DNA from: Mycolicibacterium litorale
GTDB taxonomy: Bacteria > Actinomycetota > Actinomycetes > Mycobacteriales > Mycobacteriaceae
NCBI RefSeq assembly: GCF_014218295.1
Contig: NZ_AP023287.1
Location: 1,054,001-1,118,000 of the forward strand
DNA: 64,000 nt
Direction of reading: 5' to 3'
Shown here in pieces: positions 33,077 through 41,870 of this stretch. Numbering within the stretch: position 1 is the first letter of the stretch; every line of letters starts with the position of its first letter. Made by a program: the position numbers and the translations under genes. The notes below the pieces were generated by a model. The model saw nothing but the letters and a program-made list of their open reading frames with translations, was not told the origin of the DNA and searched no databases.

Positions 33077-33280
33077 CCCGCTCAGCACGACGAACACCTC
33101 GTCGGCCTCGACGTCGCGCATACCGCCGGTGCTCATCTCCCACACGCCGACCTGCAGACCGCTGAGTTCGGTGAGCGGTCGGACGCCCGTGGTGGGGGCG
33201 CCGGCGACGATCTGATCGGTCGGTACCGGTTCGTGGTCGAGGTCGAGGGCGGCGGCGTGGACGACGGAATTCGGCTGCAC
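32939..33280 (-). CDS. Cupin-domain protein (Cupin_3-like)
   Basis: The protein has 113 residues with no signal peptide. The single cupin barrel shows G-x-MRDVEADEVFVVLSGSARVEF in motif 1 and FDLHPGDVVRLAAG in motif 2. The (S)ugar-sensing or ethanolamine-utilisation-like Cupin_3 family is the nearest recognisable group. Its 3' end lies opposite the last 46 codons of the PAP2 gene. It is divergent from fadE8, with 81 bp between the start codons. Confidence 0.8.
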   Translation of the reverse strand: MQPNSVVHAAALDLDHEPVPTDQIVAGAPTTGVRPLTELSGLQVGVWEMSTGGMRDVEADEVFVVLSGSARVEFADDSPAFDLHPGDVVRLAAGAETVWTVTETLRKVYLTSS

Positions 33281-33361
33281 CGGGTCAGTATGACGGCAGC
33301 CGGTGAGCGTGACGCATTACAGGTCTTGTGCGACTGTCGCCGTAGGTGTAACACTGCCGGT

Positions 33362-35020
33362 ATGCCCGACACGCACGTCGTCACCAACCAGGTCCCGCCG
33401 CTCGAGGACCACAACCCGGCCACCTCGCCGGTGCTCGTCGAGGCGCTGATTCGCGAAGGCGGGCAGTGGGGCCTCGACGAGGTCACCGCGCTGGGCGCGC
33501 TCTCGGGAAGCGCGCAGGCTCAGCGCTGGGGTGAGCTCGCCGACCGCAACCGCCCCGTGCTGCACACCCACGACCGCGTCGGTCACCGCGTCGACGAGGT
33601 CGAGTTCGACCCCGCCTACCACGAGCTGATGCGCACCGCGATCGCACACGGTCTGCACGCCGCGCCCTGGGCGGACGACCGTGCCGGCGCCCACGTCGTC
33701 CGCGCCGCCAAGACGTCGGTGTGGACACCGGAGCCGGGGCACATCTGCCCGATCTCGATGACCTACGCCGTCGTGCCCGCGCTGCGCTTCAATCCCGAAC
33801 TCGCCGCCGTCTACGAACCGCTGCTGACCAGCCGCGTGTACGACCCCGAACTCAAGGTGCCCACCACCAAGGCCGGCATCACCGCGGGTATGTCGATGAC
33901 CGAGAAACAGGGCGGCTCCGACGTGCGCGCCGGCACCACGCAGGCGGTGCCGAACGGTGACGGCACCTACACACTGACCGGGCACAAATGGTTCACCTCG
34001 GCGCCGATGTGCGACATCTTCCTCGTGCTCGCCCAGGCGCCCGGCCGGGGTGAGCGAAGCGACGGGGGATCAGGCGGTCTGTCGTGCTTCCTCCTGCCGC
34101 GCATCCTGCCCGACGGCACCCGCAACCGAATGCTGTTGCAGCGCCTTAAGGACAAGCTCGGCAACCACGCCAACGCCTCCAGCGAGGTCGAGTACGACGG
34201 CGCCACCGCGTGGCTGGTCGGCGAGGAGGGCCGCGGTGTGCCGACCATCATCGAGATGGTCAACCTCACCCGGCTCGACTGCACGTTGGGATCGGCGACG
34301 AGCATGCGTAGCGGCCTCACCAGGGCGGTCCACCACGCGCGGCACCGCAAGGCGTTCGGCGAGTATTTGATCGACCAGCCACTGATGCGCAACGTGCTCG
34401 CCGACCTCGCGGTCGAGGCCGAGGCCGCCACCATGGTCGCGATGCGGATGGCCGGCGCCACCGACCGCGCCGTGCGCGGCGACTCGCGGGAAGCGCTGCT
34501 GCGGCGGATCGGGCTGGCCGCCGCCAAGTACTGGGTGTGCAAACGCGCCACCCCGCACGCGGCCGAGGCGATGGAGTGCCTCGGCGGCAACGGTTACGTC
34601 GAGGATTCGGGCATGCCGCGGTTGTATCGCGAGGCGCCGCTGATGGGGATCTGGGAGGGCTCCGGCAACGTCAGCGCGCTGGATACGTTGCGTGCCATGG
34701 TGACTCGGCCCGACAGTGTCGAGGTGCTGTTCGACGAGCTCGCGCAGGTCTCCGGTGAGGACCCGCGCCTCGGCGTGCACGTCGACGGGCTGAAGCAGGC
34801 GCTCGGCGACGTCGAGACCATCCAGTACCGGGCCCGCAAGGTCGCCGAGGACATCTGCCTGGCGTTGCAGGGTGCGCTGCTCGTGCGACACGGGCATCCC
34901 GCGGTGGCGGAGGCGTTCCTGGCGACCCGATTGGACCGCCGGTGGGGCGGGGCGTTCGGCACCCTGCCGGTCGGACTGGACCTCGACCCGATCCTCGAGC
35001 GTGCGCTGGTGACGGCGTGA
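33362..35020 (+). CDS. fadE8: AidB-like acyl-CoA dehydrogenase FadE8
   Basis: The protein has 552 residues, longer than ordinary acyl-CoA dehydrogenases and matching the AidB/DR-like class. It contains MSMTEKQGGSDVRAGTTQA (flavin loop), HKWFTSAPMCDIFLVLAQA and AMECLGGNGYVEDSGMPRLY with the following REAPLMGIWEG. The ATG at 33362 follows a short intergenic region. Order fadE8-echA4-paaX-echA5 is that of M. tuberculosis Rv0672-Rv0675. AidB relatives bind DNA or act on branched acyl-CoAs; the actual substrate is unknown. Confidence 0.92.
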   Translation: MPDTHVVTNQVPPLEDHNPATSPVLVEALIREGGQWGLDEVTALGALSGSAQAQRWGELADRNRPVLHTHDRVGHRVDEVEFDPAYHELMRTAIAHGLHAAPWADDRAGAHVVRAAKTSVWTPEPGHICPISMTYAVVPALRFNPELAAVYEPLLTSRVYDPELKVPTTKAGITAGMSMTEKQGGSDVRAGTTQAVPNGDGTYTLTGHKWFTSAPMCDIFLVLAQAPGRGERSDGGSGGLSCFLLPRILPDGTRNRMLLQRLKDKLGNHANASSEVEYDGATAWLVGEEGRGVPTIIEMVNLTRLDCTLGSATSMRSGLTRAVHHARHRKAFGEYLIDQPLMRNVLADLAVEAEAATMVAMRMAGATDRAVRGDSREALLRRIGLAAAKYWVCKRATPHAAEAMECLGGNGYVEDSGMPRLYREAPLMGIWEGSGNVSALDTLRAMVTRPDSVEVLFDELAQVSGEDPRLGVHVDGLKQALGDVETIQYRARKVAEDICLALQGALLVRHGHPAVAEAFLATRLDRRWGGAFGTLPVGLDLDPILERALVTA

Positions 35021-35105
35021 CGGTGCCGGACGAGCGTGCGCAGATGCTGCTGCGACGGCGGCGTGTCGCGTGCAGACACGCACGGTCGCGGAGCGAGGTG
35101 ACCCG

Positions 35106-36044
35106 ATGACGCACGCGATCCGGCCCGTCGACTTCGACAACCTCAAGACCATGACCTACGAGGTGACCGGGCGCATCGCCCGGATCACCTTCAACCGGCC
35201 CGAGAAGGGCAACGCGATCGTCGCCGACACCCCGCTGGAGCTGTCGGCGCTGGTCGAACGCGCCGACCTCGACCCCAATGTGCACGTGATCCTGGTATCC
35301 GGCCGCGGCGAGGGCTTCTGCGCCGGCTTCGACCTGTCCGCGTACGCCGAAGGCTCGTCGAGCGCGGGCGGCGGAAGCCCCTACCGCGACACCGTGCTGT
35401 CCGGTAAGACCCAGGCCGTCAACCACCTGCCGGATCAGCCGTGGGACCCGATGATCGACTACCAGATGATGAGCCGCTTCGTGCGCGGCTTCTCCAGCCT
35501 GCTGCACTGCGACAAACCGACCGTGGTCAAGATCCACGGCTACTGCGTGGCCGGCGGCACCGACATCGCTCTGCACGCCGACCAGGTGATCGCCGCCGCG
35601 GACGCGAAGATCGGCTACCCGCCCACCCGCGTGTGGGGGGTGCCCGCGGCCGGGATGTGGGCCCACCGGCTCGGTGACCAGCGCGCGAAACGCCTTCTGC
35701 TGACCGGGGATTGCCTCACCGGCCGACAGGCCGCCGAATGGGGCCTCGCCGTCGAGGCGCCCGAACCGGAGGACTTGGATGACCGGGTCGAGCGCCTCCT
35801 TCAGCGCATCGCCGCGGTGCCGGTCAACCAGCTGATCATGGTCAAACTCGCGATGAACTCGGCGCTGCTGCAGCAGGGGGTGGCCACCAGCCGGATGGTC
35901 AGCACGGTGTTCGACGGCATCGCCCGCCACACACCCGAGGGCCACGCGTTCGTCGCGCAATCGCGCGAACACGGGTTCCGCGAGGCCGTCCGGCAGCGCG
36001 ACGAACCGTTCGGCGACCACGGCCGCCGCGCATCCGGGGTGTAG
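35106..36044 (+). CDS. echA4: Enoyl-CoA hydratase EchA4
   Basis: The protein has 312 residues from the ATG at 35106. Crotonase motifs are RITFNRPEKGNAIV, SGRGEGFCAGFDLSAYAEG and HGYCVAGGTDIALHADQVI. The position of the first catalytic Glu is occupied by Thr/Asp (GGTDIAL), so the exact reaction is uncertain. The gene starts 85 bp after fadE8 and ends 2 bp before the PaaX-type regulator, matching the Rv0673 context. Confidence 0.9.
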   Translation: MTHAIRPVDFDNLKTMTYEVTGRIARITFNRPEKGNAIVADTPLELSALVERADLDPNVHVILVSGRGEGFCAGFDLSAYAEGSSSAGGGSPYRDTVLSGKTQAVNHLPDQPWDPMIDYQMMSRFVRGFSSLLHCDKPTVVKIHGYCVAGGTDIALHADQVIAAADAKIGYPPTRVWGVPAAGMWAHRLGDQRAKRLLLTGDCLTGRQAAEWGLAVEAPEPEDLDDRVERLLQRIAAVPVNQLIMVKLAMNSALLQQGVATSRMVSTVFDGIARHTPEGHAFVAQSREHGFREAVRQRDEPFGDHGRRASGV

Positions 36045-36046
36045 CC

Positions 36047-36778
36047 ATGCGGTTGACGGCGCGGTCGGTGGTGCTGTCGGTACTGCTGGGTGCACATCCG
36101 GCGTGGGCCACCGCGAGCCAACTGATCCGCCTCACCGCCGATTTCGGCATCCGCGAACCCACCGTGCGGGTGGCGTTGACGCGCATGGTCGGTGCCGGCG
36201 ACCTGGTGCGCTCCGCGGACGGCTACCGGTTGTCCGACCGCCTGCTGGCGCGGCAGCGGCGCCAGGACGACGTCATCGACCCGCGGACGCGTCCGTGGGA
36301 CGGCACCTGGACCACGCTGGTGATCACCAGCGTCGGCACCGACGCGCGCACCCGCGCGGCGTTGCGGAACACGCTGCAGGACAACCGCTTCGGAGAGCTC
36401 CGCGAGGGCGTCTGGCTGCGTCCGGACAACCTTGCCACCGCGCTGCCCGACGAGGTCACCGAACGGGTGCGGATCCTGCACGCCAGCGACGACGACCCGG
36501 CCGGCCTGGCCGGCCGGCTGTGGGACCTCTCGGCGTGGGCGGACAAAGGTCATCGGCTGCTCGACGACATGGCCGCGGCGCGCGACATCCCGGCCCGCTT
36601 CGTGACCGCCGCCGCGATCGTCCGCCACCTGCTCACCGATCCCGTGCTGCCCGCCGAGCTCCTACCCGACGGCTGGCCGGGAGCCGGATTACGCACGGCC
36701 TACACGGATTTCGCCGCCGAACTCGTCGAGCGGCGCGACGCCCGATTAGGCGATGCCCAACTGATGGAGGCGACATGA
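36047..36778 (+). CDS. PaaX-family transcriptional regulator
   Basis: The protein has 243 residues. The N-terminal winged helix (about residues 1-70, with FGIREPTVRVALTRMVGAGD) is followed by the PaaX central domain (WDGTWTTLVITSV) and a PaaX-C-like helical region. PaaX proteins repress aryl/acyl-CoA catabolic genes and are released by CoA thioesters. It lies between echA4 and echA5 and overlaps echA5 by 4 bp, so control of this fadE8-ech operon is likely. It is equivalent to Rv0674. Confidence 0.9.
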   Translation: MRLTARSVVLSVLLGAHPAWATASQLIRLTADFGIREPTVRVALTRMVGAGDLVRSADGYRLSDRLLARQRRQDDVIDPRTRPWDGTWTTLVITSVGTDARTRAALRNTLQDNRFGELREGVWLRPDNLATALPDEVTERVRILHASDDDPAGLAGRLWDLSAWADKGHRLLDDMAAARDIPARFVTAAAIVRHLLTDPVLPAELLPDGWPGAGLRTAYTDFAAELVERRDARLGDAQLMEAT

Positions 36779-37539
36779 CACAACCGGTGCGCGTCGAACG
36801 CGACAGTGCGGTGACCACGGTCATCATCGACCGGCCCGACGCCCGCAACGCCGTCAACCGGCCCACCGCCGAGGCGCTGTACGAAGCGTTCGACGACTTC
36901 GACCGTGACGACACCGCGTCGGTCGCCGTGCTGTGGGGCGACCACGGCACGTTCTGCGCGGGCGCCGACCTCAAGGCGTTCGGCACCCCAGACGCGAACG
37001 CCGTCCATCGAAGCGGGCCGGGGCCGATGGGACCGACGCGCATGGTGCTGTCCAAACCCGTCATCGCGGCGATCAGCGGCTACGCCGTCGCCGGGGGACT
37101 GGAGCTGGCGCTGTGGTGCGATCTGCGGGTCGTCGAGGAGGACGCGGTCCTCGGCGTGTTCTGCCGCCGCTGGGGGGTGCCGCTGATCGACGGCGGTACC
37201 GTGCGGCTGCCGCGGCTGATCGGCCAGAGCCGGGCGATGGACCTGATCCTCACCGGCCGCCCCGTCGACGCCGCCGAGGCTCACGCGATCGGGCTGGCCA
37301 ACCGGGTGGTGCCGAAAGGTCAGGCGCGCAGGCAGGCCGAGGAGCTGGCCGCCGAGATCGCCCGCTTCCCGCAGCAGTGCATGCGCTCGGACCGGCTGTC
37401 GGCGCTGGGGCAGTGGGGGCTGCCGGAGGCCGACGCGATCGACCGGGAGTTCGCCAGTATCTCGCGGGTCAAAGACGAGGCCCTCGAGGGTGCGGGCCGC
37501 TTCGCCGCGGGCGCGGGACGCCACGGCGCGAAGGCCTGA
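36775..37539 (+). CDS. echA5: Enoyl-CoA hydratase EchA5
   Basis: The protein has 254 residues. ATG at 36775 overlaps the regulator stop (ATGA). Motifs are VIIDRPDARNAVN, HGTFCAGADLKAFG and ISGYAVAGGLELALWCDLR, with the first catalytic Glu present. The second Glu position is not conserved (FCRRWGVPLIDGG). It is equivalent to Rv0675 and marks the left end of the conserved backbone before the accessory island. Confidence 0.9.
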   Translation: MTQPVRVERDSAVTTVIIDRPDARNAVNRPTAEALYEAFDDFDRDDTASVAVLWGDHGTFCAGADLKAFGTPDANAVHRSGPGPMGPTRMVLSKPVIAAISGYAVAGGLELALWCDLRVVEEDAVLGVFCRRWGVPLIDGGTVRLPRLIGQSRAMDLILTGRPVDAAEAHAIGLANRVVPKGQARRQAEELAAEIARFPQQCMRSDRLSALGQWGLPEADAIDREFASISRVKDEALEGAGRFAAGAGRHGAKA

Positions 37540-37569
37540 GCGCGCGCCACCAACTCACGGCGGGCCGCG

Positions 37570-38727
37570 TCAGTCGCCGATAGGGACCAAAGTCAGGCTG
37601 GCCGGAGCGATCTGCACCGTCACCTTCGTCTCCGGTGCATGTGACACCGTGGGCTCGCATCGCGCCCGGATATCCTGATCGCCAACGCGAATGATGTGGT
37701 CGACGGCATCGCCGACGAAGCTGCGGGTGATTACGGCGCCGTGCAACTGGTTGGGCACGTCGCTGGACAGGTGCGGATCGTCGATGACAGTGACCGCCTC
37801 CGGGCGCACGGCCAGCACCACCGACTCACCGCTTCCCATCTGCACATCAGTCTCCACGAGCAATCGCCCCCGCTCCGTGTCGACCAAGAGGTGCCCGTTC
37901 TGCCGCCGGTCGACTGTGCCGGGAATGAAGTTCGACGTCCCGATGAATTCGGCGACGAAACGGTTGGCGGGCCGCTCGTAGATGTCGCGTGGGCTGCCCA
38001 GCTGCATCACTTTGCCGGCTTTCATGACCGCGATCCGGGAGGAAAGTGCCAACGCCTCGATTTGATCGTGCGTGACATAGACCGACGTGATGCCGAGCTC
38101 ACGTTGCAGGCGCTTGAGTTCGAACCGCAGAGACTCCCGCAGCTTGGCGTCCAAGTTGGACAGCGGCTCGTCGAGCAACAGTAGCGGAGGCTCGGTGACC
38201 AGCGCCCGTGCCAGTGCCAGGCGTTGCTGCTGCCCGCCGGAGAGCTTGGTTGCCTGCCGGCCCGCCAAATGCGCCAGCTCCATCGTCTCCAGGACGGCGC
38301 CGACTTTCTGCTCGATCTGCTTCTTGCTGAGGCGTTTCTTGCGTGGGATGACCTGCAGTGGGAACGCTACATTGTCGAATACCTTCATGTGTGGCCAGAT
38401 CGCATACGACTGGAACACCATGCCGAGGCCACGTTCGTTCGGGGGCATGTGAAATGCCTTGCCCTGTCCTGCGCTGAACAGGACTCGCTCACCGACCTTG
38501 ATGGTGCCGGAGTCGGGCCGTTCGAGGCCGGCGACTGACCGCAGGGTTGTGGTCTTGCCGCAGCCTGAGGGGCCCAACAGGGTGAAGAGCTCGCCTTCCT
38601 CGACGGTGATGCTGACGTCGTCGATGGCGCGCACCGTGTTGTCCGCTTCGACTGCGCCCTTCGCAACCTTCTTACGGGATTCCTTCTCGCCCTGGTATGT
38701 CTTGATGAGGTTGGTGATTTCCAACAT
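37570..38727 (-). CDS. ABC transporter ATP-binding protein (Fe3+/polyamine-type)
   Basis: The protein has 385 residues. Walker A is GPSGCGKT (52-59), the signature is LSGGQQQRLALARAL, and Walker B with D-loop is LLLLDEPLSNLDAKLRESLRF. The C-terminal ~110 residues form a TOBE-like domain, as in PotA/FbpC/MalK-type importers. It is the last gene of a three-gene importer operon (binding protein, fused permease, ATPase) at the left edge of the catabolic island, so it probably energises uptake of the island's substrate. Confidence 0.92.
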   Translation of the reverse strand: MLEITNLIKTYQGEKESRKKVAKGAVEADNTVRAIDDVSITVEEGELFTLLGPSGCGKTTTLRSVAGLERPDSGTIKVGERVLFSAGQGKAFHMPPNERGLGMVFQSYAIWPHMKVFDNVAFPLQVIPRKKRLSKKQIEQKVGAVLETMELAHLAGRQATKLSGGQQQRLALARALVTEPPLLLLDEPLSNLDAKLRESLRFELKRLQRELGITSVYVTHDQIEALALSSRIAVMKAGKVMQLGSPRDIYERPANRFVAEFIGTSNFIPGTVDRRQNGHLLVDTERGRLLVETDVQMGSGESVVLAVRPEAVTVIDDPHLSSDVPNQLHGAVITRSFVGDAVDHIIRVGDQDIRARCEPTVSHAPETKVTVQIAPASLTLVPIGD

Positions 38728-38758
38728 GTGGGTTCCTTGATCCGTTATCTGTCGGGAG

Positions 38759-40537
38759 TCATTCGCGCAAGCCGATATTGGCGCCGAGCTTGTAGGCGAT
38801 CGTCACGAAGGCGACCAGTGTGCCGACCATGACGATGCCGAGCGCGGAGACTGCCGACATCTCGCCCTTCTCGTAGAACTGGAAGGTCACAATGGCCAGC
38901 ACCTCGTTACCGGGGCTGTACAGCAGAATCGAGCTGGACAGCTCGCGGATCGACACGATCACGATGTAGATCCAGCCGGCGACGATGCCGGGCATCATCA
39001 ACGGCAGGACCACCCGCCGCGTCGTCTGCCACCAACTGGCCCCGGATACAGCGGCAGATTCTTCCAACTCGCCGGAGATCTGGGTCAGAGACGAGGTGGC
39101 ATAACGCATTCCGTAAGGCATGAAGCGAGTCACGTAGGCGATCATTAAGATCAACAGCGTGCCGTACACCGGAATCGGCAGTGGGTTGCGCAGGTAGACG
39201 AACGAGATCGCCACGCCCATGACCAAGCCGGGAACGATCAGCGGCAGGAACGTCAGCTGGTCGACGACCTGACGACCAGGTGTCTTGGTTCGCAGCACCA
39301 GCCACGATGCCAGTGCGGTCAGGATCATGACGATGGTGGCCGCACCGCAGGACAGGATGATCGAGTTGATCACCGAGCGGGTAAAGATCCGATTGTCGAA
39401 CAGCGCAGCGTAATTGCTCAGCGAGAAGTCGGAGAACGATGCGAACGAGAAACCCTGATAGTAGGGCACCAACGAGTTGTAGAGCATGATCAGCACCGGC
39501 AGGGCGGTGGTCACACCGAAGTACAGGAGCACCAGTGTGCCGACCAGGCCGCGGGCACGGCCAAGGTCCAGCGGGCGAGGCCGGAAGCCTTTGCCGGTGA
39601 CCGTCGCGTAGTCCTTGCCGCGTCCACTGAGCTTGTTGACCGACCAGACGCCGAGGATCGAGACCAGCACGAGGCCGATGGACAGGGCGCCGGCGGCGCC
39701 GTAGTCATACGGGTACTGGCGCAGCGTGTCGAAGATCTCGCTGACGAAGACGTTGATGCGGTCGGGCAGGCCCAGCAGGACCGGCACCTCGAAGCTGGTC
39801 AGTGCGTTCACACCGGTGACTAGCAGAGCGCCGGCGATCGCCGGGCGGCACAGCGGCAGTGTGACCCGGCGGATCATCGTCAATTTGCTTGCCCCGCATA
39901 CCAGTGCGGATTCCTCAAGGGCGGGGTCCATGGACCGGAAGGCTGCGACCATGAACAGGAAGACCAGCGGCGCCGAATGTGTGCCCTCCACCCAGATCAT
40001 GCCCGTCATGGAAAAGATGTCGAAGATCGGATGACCGATGAGCGCGTTGGACACCTGATTGAGGACGCCGACGCGTTCGCTGGAGAGCATGATCCACGAG
40101 ATGGTGTAGAGGAGACCCGGGATGATCAGGGGCACCATGGCCGTGGCGACCAGCAGCGGTCGGAACGGCACATTGGTCCGGACGGTGACATAGGCCAGGA
40201 ACGTGCCGGTGACGAACGACAGCAGCGTCGCGCCCACTGTGAAGATCAGTGAGTTCTGCACCAATGTCGGCAATTCCGGGCTGGTGTAGGCGCGCGAGAA
40301 TCCGCCGAGGGAGAATACGCCCTTGTCGACGAATGTGCCGTACGCCAGGTAGAGCAGTGGCGTCAGCGTGAGATAGCCGATGACGATGACAACGGCGAGC
40401 AGCACAAATGATCGCGGCTGCCGTATGTTCTTGGCCAATCCCGCCAATCGATTCGGTGACGGCGGCGCCGCCGCAGCCGATCGGCCGACCGCGGCGTCAC
40501 CTCCTTCGAGTGTGGACGTACTTGATGTGACAGTCAT
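38759..40537 (-). CDS. Fused ABC transporter permease (two BPD_transp_1 domains)
   Basis: The protein has 592 residues with about twelve membrane helices. Two copies of the inner-membrane permease domain are fused, as in FbpB/ThiP-type iron or phosphonate importers. EAA-like loops occur near EESALVCGASKLTMIRRVTLP in the first half and EESAAVSGASWWQTTRRVVLP in the second. It lies 24 bp after the binding-protein gene and 31 bp before the ATPase gene. Confidence 0.92.
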   Translation of the reverse strand: MTVTSSTSTLEGGDAAVGRSAAAAPPSPNRLAGLAKNIRQPRSFVLLAVVIVIGYLTLTPLLYLAYGTFVDKGVFSLGGFSRAYTSPELPTLVQNSLIFTVGATLLSFVTGTFLAYVTVRTNVPFRPLLVATAMVPLIIPGLLYTISWIMLSSERVGVLNQVSNALIGHPIFDIFSMTGMIWVEGTHSAPLVFLFMVAAFRSMDPALEESALVCGASKLTMIRRVTLPLCRPAIAGALLVTGVNALTSFEVPVLLGLPDRINVFVSEIFDTLRQYPYDYGAAGALSIGLVLVSILGVWSVNKLSGRGKDYATVTGKGFRPRPLDLGRARGLVGTLVLLYFGVTTALPVLIMLYNSLVPYYQGFSFASFSDFSLSNYAALFDNRIFTRSVINSIILSCGAATIVMILTALASWLVLRTKTPGRQVVDQLTFLPLIVPGLVMGVAISFVYLRNPLPIPVYGTLLILMIAYVTRFMPYGMRYATSSLTQISGELEESAAVSGASWWQTTRRVVLPLMMPGIVAGWIYIVIVSIRELSSSILLYSPGNEVLAIVTFQFYEKGEMSAVSALGIVMVGTLVAFVTIAYKLGANIGLRE

Positions 40538-40561
40538 CGATCTCTCTCGGTTTCCGCCGGC

Positions 40562-41716
40562 TCACTTCTGGCCGAGCACAGCGTCGAATCGCTTGGTCCA
40601 CTCTTCGCGACCGGTGGTGAACTTCTCCGGGTCGGTGGAGAACAGCTTGTCCTCGGGGATGCCGTCCAGCGGACCGCCCGGGAGCGGGACGGCGGTCGGG
40701 GTTCGATCGTCGTTCGCCAGGATCTCCTGACCTTCGGTCAGCAGGAAGTCGACGAACAACATGGCGGCGGCCGGATGCGGCGCGTTCTTCAAGATGGTCG
40801 CGCCCTGGGACTGGAAGATCAACGGCTCGATGAAGCTGCCGTCAGACTTCCGCCACGCCACAGGCGCATTGGGGTCCTTCTCCAGCAGTCGGTCGATGGA
40901 CTGGGTGTACACCGACAACGACACCGGGAACTCACCAGCCAGCAGCAGCTGAGCTTGGACCGTGTGTCCGGCGTTGAAAGTCGAGTAGGAGGCGAGAGTG
41001 CTGATCATGTCGTCGACCTGCTCCTCGGTCCACCCCTTCTCGGTGGTGTAGTAGTCCATGACGCCCGTGTACCAAATCCAGTCACGCGGATCGATCGACA
41101 ACTTGCCCTTCCACTTAGGGTCGGTGAAGCCGTCGAGGGTGTCGGGCAGCTCGTCCTCGTTGACGAGGTTGGTGTTCCAGCCTTGGGTGTACACGCTGAG
41201 CCGGGTGGCCGCGACGTTGGTCTCGGGGTCGTAGCCGGGGATTCTGTCGGTCAGCTCGGGGTTGATGTACTCATACGTCATGCCCTGATCGGAGATGCTG
41301 AACGACTCCGAATCGTCGAGCACGTCGGCCCCGTAGAACCCAGCGCCGTACTCCTGCAAGATCCGTTGCAACACGGTGTCGGACTGGCCGGAGTACATCT
41401 CCACCGAGATGTCGTACTTGTCCTCGAAGGCGGCGATCACCGGGTCCATTCCCGACGCCGCGGTGTAGAAGACAACGGTTCCTTCCGCCTCGGCCGCCTT
41501 GACCAGTGCGTCGGTGCGCTCCTGGCCGGTCATCGCGTTGAATTTGTCCAGCGTCTCGGCGGCGGTACCCGGCCCGGAGTCCGCGGCGCCCGATCCAGCG
41601 GTTCCGCTGTCGCCGCAGCTGGTGAGGACAAGGCTGGCCACAACACCCATTGCGGCGACCGCCTTGCCAAGACAGCGGCGGTTGAACTGTGTTGATGTGC
41701 TACCGACTGACTTCAT
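40562..41716 (-). CDS. ABC transporter substrate-binding lipoprotein
   Basis: The protein has 384 residues. The ATG at 41714-41716 has GAGGAG 8 nt upstream. A signal peptide with lipobox LTSC gives a lipid-anchored mature start after about residue 32. The mature protein has the Fe3+/AfuA/2-aminoethylphosphonate-type fold, with VVFYTAASGMDPVIAAFE near its start and WKGKLSIDPRDWIWYTG in the middle. It delivers its ligand to the fused permease. The ligand class cannot be told from sequence; the island context favours an organic acid. Confidence 0.9.
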   Translation of the reverse strand: MKSVGSTSTQFNRRCLGKAVAAMGVVASLVLTSCGDSGTAGSGAADSGPGTAAETLDKFNAMTGQERTDALVKAAEAEGTVVFYTAASGMDPVIAAFEDKYDISVEMYSGQSDTVLQRILQEYGAGFYGADVLDDSESFSISDQGMTYEYINPELTDRIPGYDPETNVAATRLSVYTQGWNTNLVNEDELPDTLDGFTDPKWKGKLSIDPRDWIWYTGVMDYYTTEKGWTEEQVDDMISTLASYSTFNAGHTVQAQLLLAGEFPVSLSVYTQSIDRLLEKDPNAPVAWRKSDGSFIEPLIFQSQGATILKNAPHPAAAMLFVDFLLTEGQEILANDDRTPTAVPLPGGPLDGIPEDKLFSTDPEKFTTGREEWTKRFDAVLGQK

Positions 41717-41767
41717 CGTCTTCACTCCTCGAGCCGAAACGCCTGAAATGTGGTCTGGGTCTCAGTG

Positions 41768-41796
41768 AGCATTGCAGCAACGAATGTTGCAGTCAA
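41768..41796 (-). promoter_or_regulatory. Predicted promoter of the ABC importer operon, with operator in the spacer
   Basis: On the minus strand, TTGACT (complement of 41791-41796) and AATGCT (complement of 41768-41773) are 17 bp apart. The spacer is occupied exactly by operator copy 1. A repressor bound there would block RNA polymerase. Confidence 0.5.
41774..41791 (+). promoter_or_regulatory. Island operator, copy 1 (GCAGCAA-N5-GTTGCA)
   Basis: GCAGCAACGAATGTTGCA contains a perfect GCAAC-GAAT-GTTGC dyad. It lies in the 154-bp region between the divergent importer operon and the dihydroxyphthalate-decarboxylase-like gene. The same 7-5-6 pattern recurs at 44184 and 59806. A rightward promoter (TTGCAG 41787-41792, TAATAT 41811-41816) also overlaps it. 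Confidence 0.6.
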
Positions 41797-41870
41797 GGAA
41801 AACGAGTCGATAATATGTACCATCGTAGTGATCGCTGTCACATAGACTAGTTGCCAACGGAACGAGAATC

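Noticed and set aside
33346..33354. GTGTAACAC palindrome upstream of fadE8
   Set aside because: Too short, and no regulator known to me for fadE8 is tied to this motif.
41356..41369. GCAA-N6-TTGC dyad inside the binding-protein gene, similar to the island operator
   Set aside because: It is within coding sequence, lacks the GCAGCAA left arm and is far from a promoter, so chance is the simplest explanation.
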